Shown here piece by piece: positions 26,758 through 34,022 of a stretch of DNA of 34,022 nucleotides (positions within the stretch are counted from its first letter, which is position 1; every line of letters starts with the position of its first letter). A program made the position numbers and the translations under genes. Source of the DNA: Rubrivivax sp. (GTDB lineage Bacteria > Pseudomonadota > Gammaproteobacteria > Burkholderiales > Burkholderiaceae_C); contig JALHPY010000034.1 of the NCBI GenBank assembly GCA_022842305.1, positions 1 through 34,022 of the forward strand. The letters are read 5' to 3'. The notes below the pieces were generated by a model that had not been told where the DNA came from, searched no databases, and was given only the letters and a program-made list of their open reading frames with translations.

Positions 26758-27800
26758 CGGGCCTGGACATCCTGTACCTGGGTGCCGCGGCGGGCACCTC
26801 GCTCGACCGCGCGCAGGCCTACCGGCGACTGGGCCACCGCGTCGAGCACCTCGATCCGCGCGCGCTGCTGCCGCGCTCGCACTGGGTCGATCGCGCCATC
26901 TGGCGCCTGGGTGGCGCCGTGCTCACGCCCTGGCTGAAGCAGGCCCTGGCCGCGCGCCTGGGCGGGCGCGGCTTCGACCTGTGCCACGTCGACAACGGTG
27001 AGTGCATCACGCCCACCGTGATCGCTCTGCTGCGGCGCCATTGCGCCACGGTGATCAACTACAACATCGACGACCCGTTCAGCCGGCGCGACCGGCGGCG
27101 CTTCGCGGCCTATCGCAGTGCGGTGCCGCACTACGACCTGGTGGTGGTCTGCCGCACGCTCAACGTGCCCGAGGCGCGCGCGCTGGGTGCGCGCCGCGTG
27201 CTGTGCGTGCACCGCAGCGCCGACGAGATCAGCCATGCCCCGCGCCCCTTGGGCGACGCAGACCACCGGCAGTGGGATTGCGAGGTGCTGTTCCTGGGCA
27301 CCTGGATGCCCGAGCGCGGGCCCCTGCTGGCGCAGCTGCTGGAGCTGGGCGTGCCGCTGTCGATCCGCGGCTCGGACTGGCAGCGCGCACCCGAATGGCC
27401 GCGCCTGGCGCGGGCCTACCGCGGCCCCGGCATCTTCGGCGACGACTACGCGCGCGCTATCCAGTGCGCGCGCATCAACCTGGGGCTGCTGTCCAAGGGC
27501 AACCGCGACCTGCACACCACGCGCTCGCTCGAGATCCCGGCGCTCGGCGGCCTGCTGTGCGCCGAGCGCACCGACGAGCACCGGGCCATGTACGTCGAAG
27601 GCGCCGAGGCCGTGTTCTGGTCGTCGCCGCAGGAGTGCGCCGATCGATGTGCCGCACTGCTGGCCGATGAGCCGCGCCGGCAAGCCATCGCGCGCGCCGG
27701 GCAACGCCGCATCCGGGCCAACGGCCATTTCAACGAGCCCACGCTGCGCACCGTGATGGCCGAGGCCATGGTCCTGCGCGCCGACACGCTTGCCGTCTGA
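26754..27800 (+). CDS. Glycosyltransferase, CgeB-like
   Basis: 348 residues; the start is a GTG inside the previous stop (GTGA). Motifs include CHVDNGECITP, INYNIDDPFSRRD, VVCRTLNVPEARALGA in the first half, then VLFLGTWMPERGPLL, the segment GIFGDDYARAIQCARINLGL and KGNRDLHTTRSLEIPALGG in the second half. These fit the GT-B proteins of the CgeB/Glyco_trans_1_2 kind found in spore-coat and polysaccharide loci. The two glycosyltransferases in a row probably add successive sugars. The substrate is unknown. Confidence 0.82.
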   Translation: MTGLDILYLGAAAGTSLDRAQAYRRLGHRVEHLDPRALLPRSHWVDRAIWRLGGAVLTPWLKQALAARLGGRGFDLCHVDNGECITPTVIALLRRHCATVINYNIDDPFSRRDRRRFAAYRSAVPHYDLVVVCRTLNVPEARALGARRVLCVHRSADEISHAPRPLGDADHRQWDCEVLFLGTWMPERGPLLAQLLELGVPLSIRGSDWQRAPEWPRLARAYRGPGIFGDDYARAIQCARINLGLLSKGNRDLHTTRSLEIPALGGLLCAERTDEHRAMYVEGAEAVFWSSPQECADRCAALLADEPRRQAIARAGQRRIRANGHFNEPTLRTVMAEAMVLRADTLAV

Positions 27801-27813
27801 AAGCGACCCCCGC

Positions 27814-29463
27814 ATGGCCCAGCCCGCGAGAGCCTTCAACCACTACCAGCCGCTGCCGGCGCCGCCGCCGCGCTCGCGCGCCAGTGCGGCCTTCCTGGGG
27901 CTGCACATCATCGGCTGGGTGGCCGCGCTGGTGCAATTGATCATCGACCACAGCTACGACAACCTGATCGGCATCGTCCTGGTGCTGGCGTCGTCGACGC
28001 TGACGCTGCTGTACCTGCAGCGCTCGCGCGCGCTGACCGAGGTGCCGCTGTCGTCCATGGCCGTGCTCGGACTGTGCATGACCACGCAATGGGGCGCGCT
28101 GGTGGGGCAGTCGATGCTGGGCGATTCGCTCACCACCAACCTGCGCGTGCCGCTGCAGACCTTCGGCTACCTGCTCGGCTTCCAGTGCGTGGCGGTGGCG
28201 GCGCACTGGGTGTCGCGCCGTCTTGCGCTGTTGATGGCGGTGCGCCGCGCGGGCGCCGAGATGCTGCTGCGGCCGCTGGGCATCTTTGCCACGCCCTCGG
28301 TGCACGCGGTGTGGGCCATCGGCTGCCTGGGGCTGCTGGCCATCCTGGGCGGGCGCGCCCTGTCGGGCACGCTGCTGGGCAAGATGGCCGATGGGGTGGC
28401 GGTGTTCGCCTGGGCGCCGTTCGCGATCCCGATGCTGCATGCGCGCCTGGGCGAGGCCTACTGCCGGATGCGCCTGCAACTGCCCTTCATCATCGGCTTC
28501 GGCGGCCTGGCCGCCCTGCTTGCGCTGGCCTTCAACGGCCGCTCGCTGATGCTGGTGGGCGTGGTCACCGCGGCACTGCTGGTGCTGCTGTTGATACTGT
28601 CCGACGACCGCCCCTTCCACTGGCGGCAGTTGCGCTCGCTGGCGCTGGCGGCGCTGCTGGCCGTGCTGATCTTCCAGCCGCTGGGATATTTCCTGCTGGC
28701 CATGCAGGCCGCGCGCGCCGAGCGCGACAAGCTCACGCGCATCGAGATGATCGAGCACACCTTCCGCGTGGCCCGCGACCCGGTGGCCGTGCAGCGCGAG
28801 GGCGAGCGCGTGCTGTCGGCTTCGGACACCGCCAGCTACGACGAGGTCTACTTCAGCAGCCTGATGCTGGGCCGCCTGGTGGAAACCAAGTTCCACGACA
28901 ACGGCTTCTTCATGGTGGACGGCGTGAGCCCGCTCGAGTCGCGCCTGGTGGCCGATGACGCGGTCGAGCGCATGTGGTCGATACTGCCGTTCCCGGTGCT
29001 GCGCTGGTTCGAGATGGAGCGCGCCAAGTACGTGACGCTGTACTCCGCGGGCGACCTGCTGTCCTACCTGCGCCTGGGCGTCGAGCTGGGCTCGTTCCGC
29101 ACAGGCTCGATGTTCGCGCAGCTGATCGCCATCTTCGGCGTCTGGACGCCGCTGCTGTACTTCGTGCTGTGCATCCCGATGTTCATCGTCTGGGACGTGC
29201 TGTGCCGGCCCGTGCGGCGGGGCGTGCCGGCGGTGATCTCGCTGGTGGGCATGCTGTTGATCTACCGCGTCTTCGCCTACGGTGTGGTGTCCGAGTCGAT
29301 CGGCAACCTGATGGGGGTGCTGCTGCGCTTCCAGCTCCAGACCCTGCTGCTGTATGCGCTGGTGCTGGCCACCACGCGCTTGATCTGGAAGCCCTTCGAC
29401 GGGCGCGCCGACGACGGCGGCCCGGCCGCGCGGGCGGGCCCGGCGGCGGGAGCGGCCACGTGA
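27814..29463 (+). CDS. Polytopic membrane protein, candidate polysaccharide polymerase (Wzy-like)
   Basis: 549 residues from the ATG at 27814 (a TTG at 27790 is open but inside the preceding stop region). About 11-12 hydrophobic segments run from residue 22 to 525, with one large loop (about 300-420) between the ninth and tenth, containing RIEMIEHTFRVARDPVAV and FFMVDGVSPLESRL. No O-antigen ligase signature or other named domain was recognised. A large loop in a many-segment protein between glycosyltransferase genes is what Wzy polymerases look like, and no other gene in the window could do that job, so the call is by place and shape only. The tail is Ala/Gly-rich. Its stop overlaps the next start by four bases. 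Confidence 0.6.
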   Translation: MAQPARAFNHYQPLPAPPPRSRASAAFLGLHIIGWVAALVQLIIDHSYDNLIGIVLVLASSTLTLLYLQRSRALTEVPLSSMAVLGLCMTTQWGALVGQSMLGDSLTTNLRVPLQTFGYLLGFQCVAVAAHWVSRRLALLMAVRRAGAEMLLRPLGIFATPSVHAVWAIGCLGLLAILGGRALSGTLLGKMADGVAVFAWAPFAIPMLHARLGEAYCRMRLQLPFIIGFGGLAALLALAFNGRSLMLVGVVTAALLVLLLILSDDRPFHWRQLRSLALAALLAVLIFQPLGYFLLAMQAARAERDKLTRIEMIEHTFRVARDPVAVQREGERVLSASDTASYDEVYFSSLMLGRLVETKFHDNGFFMVDGVSPLESRLVADDAVERMWSILPFPVLRWFEMERAKYVTLYSAGDLLSYLRLGVELGSFRTGSMFAQLIAIFGVWTPLLYFVLCIPMFIVWDVLCRPVRRGVPAVISLVGMLLIYRVFAYGVVSESIGNLMGVLLRFQLQTLLLYALVLATTRLIWKPFDGRADDGGPAARAGPAAGAAT

Positions 29464-30656
29464 ACCTGGTGCTGTTCACGCACCCGGATTTCCTGGATTC
29501 GCAGAGCATGCCGCGCTTCGCGCGCAGCCTGGCACAGGCCTGCGCCGCGCGCGGCCACCGCGTGACGCTGCGCGCGCCACGGGCGCGGGTGCGACGGCTG
29601 TTTGCCGGCGGGGCGCTGGCCAAGTGGGCTGGCTACGTCGACCAGTACCTGCTCTTCCCCCGGGAGATCAGGGCCGCGGCCGCCAGCGACCCGGCGCACA
29701 CGCTGTACGTGTTCTGCGACCAGGCGCTGGGCCCCTGGGTGCCCTGCATCGCGCAGCGGCCGCATGTCGTGCATTGCCACGACATGCTGGCGCTGCGCTC
29801 GGCGCTCGGCCTGGTGCCCGAGAACCCCACCGGCCTGACCGGCCGCGTCTACCAGCGCTTCATCCGTCACGGCTTCAGGTGTGCGCGCCACTTCATCTCG
29901 GTCTCGGGCCGCTCGCGCGACGACCTGCACCGCTACGGGCAGGTGCGACCCGTCACGTCCGAAGTCGTCCACAACGGCCTCAGTCATCCCTTCCAGCCGC
30001 TGCCACCGGACGAAGCGCTGCACACGCTGGCTGCGGCCGGCCTGGAGCCGCCGCCACAGGGCATGCTGCTGCACGTGAGCGGGGCGCAGTGGTACAAGAA
30101 CGTGCCCGGCCTGTTGCGCCTGTATGCGCATTACGCGCGCAGCGCCACGCCCGCTTTGCCGCTGTGGCTGGTGGGCGTGCGCAGGCGGGCGGCGTTCGAG
30201 CCGCTGCTGGCCGAGGTTCCGGCCCAGGGCCAGGTGCTTTTCGTGCAGAGCCTGGACAGCGCCGTGCTGCAGGCCGCCTATTCGGCGGCGCGCGTCTTCC
30301 TGTTTCCCAGCCTGGCCGAAGGCTTCGGCTGGCCGATCATCGAAGCCCAGGCCTGCGGCTGCCCGGTGATCACCACCGACGACGCGCCCATGAACGAGAT
30401 CGGCGGCCCTGCGGCGCGCTACCTGCCGCTGCTGCGCAGCAGCGACGATGCGCAGGCCTGGGCGGCGCAGGGGGCCGGCGTGCTGCAGGGCCTGCTGGCG
30501 CTGCCTGCGGCCGAGCGCGAGCAGCTGGCCGCGGCCGGCGTGGCCTGGGCCAGGCGCTTCGAGCTGGGCGCGGCGGTGGATCGCTACCTGCAGCTCTATG
30601 AACGCGTGCTGGCCTGGGAGCTGGCACACGGCGCTGGCGCCACGGCAGGGGCCTGA
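29460..30656 (+). CDS. Family 4 glycosyltransferase
   Basis: 398 residues from a GTG at 29460 that overlaps the preceding stop (GTGA). N-terminal GT-B half: NLVLFTHPDFLDSQSMPRFA, with VHCHDMLALRSALG (acceptor side) and HFISVSGRSRDDLHRYG. C-terminal half: LHVSGAQWYKNVPGLLRLY and the intact E-x7-E motif EGFGWPIIE (Glu287, Glu295), followed by AQACGCPVITTD. This is a retaining glycosyltransferase of the WbaZ/mannosyltransferase-like kind; donor and acceptor are not known. The last 25 residues are Ala/Gly-rich. asnB-like gene follows after four bases. Confidence 0.9.
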   Translation: MNLVLFTHPDFLDSQSMPRFARSLAQACAARGHRVTLRAPRARVRRLFAGGALAKWAGYVDQYLLFPREIRAAAASDPAHTLYVFCDQALGPWVPCIAQRPHVVHCHDMLALRSALGLVPENPTGLTGRVYQRFIRHGFRCARHFISVSGRSRDDLHRYGQVRPVTSEVVHNGLSHPFQPLPPDEALHTLAAAGLEPPPQGMLLHVSGAQWYKNVPGLLRLYAHYARSATPALPLWLVGVRRRAAFEPLLAEVPAQGQVLFVQSLDSAVLQAAYSAARVFLFPSLAEGFGWPIIEAQACGCPVITTDDAPMNEIGGPAARYLPLLRSSDDAQAWAAQGAGVLQGLLALPAAEREQLAAAGVAWARRFELGAAVDRYLQLYERVLAWELAHGAGATAGA

Positions 30657-30660
30657 GGCG

Positions 30661-32445
30661 ATGTGCGGCATTGCGGGCATCTTTGCCTACGGCGCTGACG
30701 CGCCGCCGGTGGACCGCGACGAACTGTTGCGCGTGCGCGACCAGATGGCCGCACGCGGCCCCGACGGCGCCGGCCTCTGGCTGTCCGACGACGGGCGCGT
30801 GGGCTTGGCGCACCGGCGCCTGGCCATCATCGACCTCAGTGAGGCCGGCGCGCAGCCCATGCGCGACCCCGAAACCGGCCACCAGATCGTCTTCAACGGC
30901 GAGATCTACAACCACGCCGCGCTGCGCGTCGAACTGCTGGCCGCGGGGGCCGTGCTGCGCTCGCGCTCGGACACCGAGGTGCTGCTCAAGCTGTATGCGC
31001 GCGACGGGCCGGCGATGCTGGGCCGTCTGCGCGGCATGTTTGCCTTCGCCATCTGGGACGGGGTGCAGCGGCAACTGTTCCTGGCGCGCGACGCCTTCGG
31101 CATCAAGCCGCTGTACCTGGCCGACGACGGCCGCAGCCTGCGCTTTGCCTCGCAGGTGAAGGCGATGCTGGCCGGTCGCGTGGACACCCGGCCCGAACCC
31201 GCGGGCCATGCCGGCTTCCTGCTCTGGGGTTCGGTCCCGGAGCCCTATACGCTGGTGCGCGGCGTGCGCAGCCTGCCGCCCGGGTGCTGGCAGAAGGTGG
31301 GCGCCAAGGGCGCAGTCGCGCCGGTGCGCTATGACAGCCCGCGCCTGGCGCTGCAGCAGGTGCGAGGGCCGGTGGCCGGCGACGCTGCAGCGGCATTGCA
31401 GACCATGGCTGCCGCGGTGCGCGACAGCGTGGCCGCGCACATGGTGGCCGACGTGCCGGTGGGCGTGTTTCTCTCGGCCGGCCTCGATTCGACGATGCTG
31501 GCCGCGAGCGCACAGCGCCTGGGCCGACTGCGCACCCTGACGCTGGGTTTTGCCGAGTACGTCGGCACTGACCACGACGAGGCAGCGCTGGCCGGCGAGG
31601 TGGCTGCCGGCCTGGAGGCGCAGCACACGCTGCAGCGCATCACCGCGCACGACTTCGCCGCCGACCGCGAACGGCTGCTGCGGGCCATGGACCAGCCCAG
31701 CATCGACGGCGTCAACACCTGGTTCGTGGCCAAGATGGCGGCTGCCCAGGGCCTGAAGGTGGCGCTCTCGGGCATCGGTGGCGACGAGCTGTTCGGCGCC
31801 TACCCCAGCTTCGACCAGTTGCCACGCCTGCGCCGACGCATCGCTGCGCTCGGACCCTTGCAGCGCCTGGGGCGTGGCCTGCGCCGGGGCCTGGTGCCGC
31901 TGGCCGGACTGATGCCTTCGCCCAAGTACGCCGGGCTGCTCGAATACGGCGGCACGCTGCCCGGCGCCTACCTGCTGCGGCGCGCGCTGTTCATGCCTTG
32001 GGAACTACCCGCGTTGATGGACCCCGGGATGGCGGCCGAGGGCCTGCGCGAGCTGGACACGCTGGCGCGGCTGCAGCAGAGCATGGACGGCATCGCCTCG
32101 GAGCGCTTGGCGATCTCGGCGCTCGAGATGCAGTGGTACATGAAGCACCAGTTGCTGCGCGACGCCGACTGGGCCGGCATGGCGCATTCGCTCGAGATCC
32201 GCGTGCCCTTCGTCGACACCACGCTGCTGCGCCAGCTGGTCGAGATGCCGGCGCTGGGCGCGGGCGAAGAGAAGCGGCGTCTGGCGCGGGCCGTTGCGCC
32301 GCAGCTGCCTGCGGCCGTGCTGACGCGGCCCAAGACCGGCTTCTCGGTGCCCATGCACCAGTGGCTCAACCCCGGCGCCGCCACCCGGATCGGGCGCCTG
32401 CGCAACTGGGGCCGGCTGCTCTACCGCAGCTTCGTGCCGACATGA
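30661..32445 (+). CDS. Asparagine synthase (glutamine-hydrolysing)-type amidotransferase
   Basis: 594 residues. The start MCGIAGIF puts the glutaminase nucleophile at Cys2; RGPDGAG (32-38), HRRLAIIDLS, FNGEIYNH (78-85) and SDTEVLL complete the class II glutaminase domain. The synthetase domain has the ATP PP-loop SAGLDST (272-278), in place of the usual SGGLDSS, and ALSGIGGDELFGAYP. Classic AsnB makes asparagine from aspartate, glutamine and ATP. Members inside polysaccharide clusters, as here, may instead amidate a sugar acid or other glycan group, as WbpS-like proteins do. Which holds here cannot be told. The stop overlaps the next ATG by four bases. Confidence 0.92.
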   Translation: MCGIAGIFAYGADAPPVDRDELLRVRDQMAARGPDGAGLWLSDDGRVGLAHRRLAIIDLSEAGAQPMRDPETGHQIVFNGEIYNHAALRVELLAAGAVLRSRSDTEVLLKLYARDGPAMLGRLRGMFAFAIWDGVQRQLFLARDAFGIKPLYLADDGRSLRFASQVKAMLAGRVDTRPEPAGHAGFLLWGSVPEPYTLVRGVRSLPPGCWQKVGAKGAVAPVRYDSPRLALQQVRGPVAGDAAAALQTMAAAVRDSVAAHMVADVPVGVFLSAGLDSTMLAASAQRLGRLRTLTLGFAEYVGTDHDEAALAGEVAAGLEAQHTLQRITAHDFAADRERLLRAMDQPSIDGVNTWFVAKMAAAQGLKVALSGIGGDELFGAYPSFDQLPRLRRRIAALGPLQRLGRGLRRGLVPLAGLMPSPKYAGLLEYGGTLPGAYLLRRALFMPWELPALMDPGMAAEGLRELDTLARLQQSMDGIASERLAISALEMQWYMKHQLLRDADWAGMAHSLEIRVPFVDTTLLRQLVEMPALGAGEEKRRLARAVAPQLPAAVLTRPKTGFSVPMHQWLNPGAATRIGRLRNWGRLLYRSFVPT

Positions 32446-33629
32446 GGATTCTTCACATCATTCCCACCGTCGACCCGCAGGGCGGCGGGCCCATGGAAGG
32501 TGTGCGCCAACGCGGCCTGCGCTTGCAGGAGATGGGCCACCGCGTCGAACTCGTCACGCTGGACGACCCGGCCGCACCGTCCGTGGCCGCCTACGGACTG
32601 CCGGTGCATGCGCTCGGGCCTACGCCGGGGCGCTACGGCTACAACGCGCGCCTCGTGCCCTGGCTGCTGGCGCAGGCCGGCGGCTACGACGCCTTCGTCG
32701 TCAACGGTCTGTGGCAGTACCACAGCTTTGCCGCCTGGCGTGCGCTGACGCGTCTGCAGCGTCCGTACCACGTGTTCACGCACGGCATGCTCGACCCCTG
32801 GTTCAAGCGCGCCTACCCGCTCAAGCACCTGAAGAAGTGGCTCTACTGGCCCTGGGCCGACTACCGCGTGCTGCGCGACGCCGCCGCCGTGCTGTTCACC
32901 AGCCAGGAAGAACGCAGCCTGGCGCGCCAGAGCTTCTGGCTCTACCGCGCGCGTGAGCGCGTGGTGGCCTACGGCACCGCCGCGCCGCCGCAGGACGCCG
33001 AACGCCTGCGCGCCGCATTCCTGGCCGCGCACCCGGCGCTGCGCGGCCGCCGCCTGGTGCTGTTCCTGGGCCGCGTGCACGAGAAGAAAGGCTGCGAGCT
33101 GCTGCTGCGCGCCTTTGCCCAGGTGGCCGCCGCCGAGCCCGCGCTGCACCTGGTGATGGCCGGCCCCGACGCCGATGGCCTGGCTGCGCGCCTGCAGGCG
33201 CTGGCGGCGGCGGCAGGCCTGGCCGACCGCGTGAGCTGGCCCGGCATGCTGCAAGGCGATATGAAGTGGGGAGCCTTCCACGCCAGCGAGGTGTTCGCGC
33301 TGCCTTCGCATCAAGAGAACTTCGGCATCGCCGTGGCCGAGGCCCTGGGCTGCGGGCTGCCGGTGCTGGTGTCCGACAAGGTCAATATCTGGCGCGAGAT
33401 CCAGGCCGACGGGGCCGGTATCGTCGGCCCCGACACGCTGGCAGGCACGCACCAGTCGCTGCAGGGCTGGCTGGCGCTGACCCCGGCGCAGCGGCAGCAG
33501 TTCAGCGGCCGCGCGATGGCTTCGTTCCGGCGCCGGTTCAGCGTGGACGCGATGGCGCTCACGCTGCTGGAAGTGCTGCAGGGCACGCCGCCGCCGGGAA
33601 CGGCGCTGACGATGGGGGCGACCCCATGA
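32442..33629 (+). CDS. Family 4 glycosyltransferase
   Basis: 395 residues, ATG inside the preceding stop (ATGA). The N-terminus RILHIIPTVDPQGGGPMEGV is typical, with HVFTHGMLDPWFKRAYPLKH and FTSQEERSLARQSF in the acceptor half. The donor half has VLFLGRVHEKKGCELLLRAF and an intact E-x7-E motif, ENFGIAVAE (Glu292, Glu300), then ALGCGLPVLVSDKVNIWREI. This kind is often found next to WcaF-like acetyltransferases, as here. It overlaps the 60-residue gene by four bases. Confidence 0.91.
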   Translation: MRILHIIPTVDPQGGGPMEGVRQRGLRLQEMGHRVELVTLDDPAAPSVAAYGLPVHALGPTPGRYGYNARLVPWLLAQAGGYDAFVVNGLWQYHSFAAWRALTRLQRPYHVFTHGMLDPWFKRAYPLKHLKKWLYWPWADYRVLRDAAAVLFTSQEERSLARQSFWLYRARERVVAYGTAAPPQDAERLRAAFLAAHPALRGRRLVLFLGRVHEKKGCELLLRAFAQVAAAEPALHLVMAGPDADGLAARLQALAAAAGLADRVSWPGMLQGDMKWGAFHASEVFALPSHQENFGIAVAEALGCGLPVLVSDKVNIWREIQADGAGIVGPDTLAGTHQSLQGWLALTPAQRQQFSGRAMASFRRRFSVDAMALTLLEVLQGTPPPGTALTMGATP

Positions 33630-33808
33630 ACAAGGCCAGCAACTCCACCGGGCGCATCACCTCGACCGCGGCCTGGGGCTGGGAGAACCTGCATTTCCTG
33701 CGCTTGCGCCTGGCCGGGCTGCGCCGCAAGGAGGCCGAGCTGACGGCCTACTCCGAAGCCGAACTGCTGTCGCACTGCTGGCAGTTCGTGCTGCGCCCCA
33801 AGGCGTGA
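33626..33808 (+). CDS. Unrecognised 60-residue protein, translationally coupled
   Basis: The ATG lies in the stop of the glycosyltransferase (ATGA) and the stop TGA overlaps the next ATG by one base (TGATG), so it sits in a coupled chain. The protein has no signal peptide or membrane segment. It has an aromatic patch AWGWENLHFLRLRLAGLRR (18-36), charged and likely helical to about residue 50, and one Cys (Cys51) in SHCWQFVLRPKA. I recognise no family. The coupling on both sides and the G/C pattern favour a real gene. It might be a small partner of the glycosyltransferase or acetyltransferase. Confidence 0.6.
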   Translation: MNKASNSTGRITSTAAWGWENLHFLRLRLAGLRRKEAELTAYSEAELLSHCWQFVLRPKA

Positions 33809-34022
33809 TGGACGTGATCGACACCCCGCGCCCCCCCTCCGACGAGCGCACGCCGCCCGACCTGCTGGCGCGGCAGCAGGGCTTCGTCGGCCCCACCTTC
33901 ACGCTGGGCAACCGGCTGCGCCGCGCGCTGTGGATGCTGGTCTGGCTGCTGCTGGCGCGCTGGACGCCGCCGCCGCTGCACCGCTGGCGCGTGCTGCTGC
34001 TGCGCCTGTTCGGTGCCGATGT
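33808..34022 (+). CDS. WcaF-like colanic-acid-type acetyltransferase, N-terminal part (partial)
   Basis: 71 codons before the window ends. QGFVGPTFTLGNRLRRALWM, a hydrophobic stretch (LVWLLLARWTPPPLHRW) and VLLLRLFGAD are the N-terminal block of putative colanic acid acetyltransferases related to WcaF. The left-handed beta-helix of hexapeptide repeats that carries the active site would lie beyond the window. It would add acetyl groups from acetyl-CoA to sugars of the repeat unit. The start shares one base with the preceding stop. Confidence 0.8.
   Translation, partial: MDVIDTPRPPSDERTPPDLLARQQGFVGPTFTLGNRLRRALWMLVWLLLARWTPPPLHRWRVLLLRLFGAD

Noticed and set aside
30661..32445. Possible inactive asparagine synthase because the PP-loop reads SAGLDST instead of SGGLDSS
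   Set aside because: The Ser, Asp and second Ser are kept, and Ala in place of the first Gly is seen in other members of the family.

Overview
The window is about 34 kb of very GC-rich bacterial chromosome with strong third-position G/C bias. It most resembles a betaproteobacterium of the order Burkholderiales (Rubrivivax/Leptothrix/Methylibium-like). The evidence is the secA/argJ neighbourhood, the DUF971-ubiE pair, a fused DUF3683/FAD/Fe-S oxidoreductase, and an exosortase-B-type eps cluster in the order known from Methylobacillus and the Rubrivivax group. This placement rests on gene content and order recognised by eye, not on a search. No rRNA, tRNA, CRISPR array, insertion sequence or phage gene was seen, and no gap between genes exceeds about 230 bases.

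Left part (1-6904), housekeeping and single genes: the 3' end of secA; a large secreted subtilisin-like protease on the minus strand with its own terminator; argJ (arginine biosynthesis); a small cysteine-rich lipoprotein gene on the minus strand; and an MFS exporter.

Middle left (6905-12010), minus strand: a complete ugpBAECQ operon for uptake of sn-glycerol-3-phosphate or glycerophosphodiesters and their hydrolysis. A palindromic REP-like element lies between ugpB and ugpA, and short repeats lie in front of ugpB.

Middle right (12197-18190), plus strand: a 1312-residue FAD/Fe-S oxidoreductase, a secreted PEP-CTERM protein, a DUF971 protein and ubiE (ubiquinone/menaquinone methyltransferase).

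Right part (18375-34022), plus strand: a long exopolysaccharide operon that runs off the window. The first module is epsD-epsE-epsF-epsG-xrtB-epsI (lipoprotein PPIase, outer-membrane export protein, Wzz-like chain-length protein, BY-kinase-like ATPase, exosortase B, EpsI). After a 120-base structured spacer comes the glycan module: a flippase, four glycosyltransferases, a polytopic membrane protein that may be the polymerase, an asparagine-synthase-type amidotransferase, an unrecognised 60-residue protein, and the start of a WcaF-like acetyltransferase. Most junctions overlap by 1-11 bases, so the genes are probably translationally coupled. No initiating sugar-phosphate transferase lies inside the window. 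The cluster would make and export a polysaccharide, while XrtB would sort PEP-CTERM proteins; the PEP-CTERM gene at 16291-16977 is the only candidate substrate in view.
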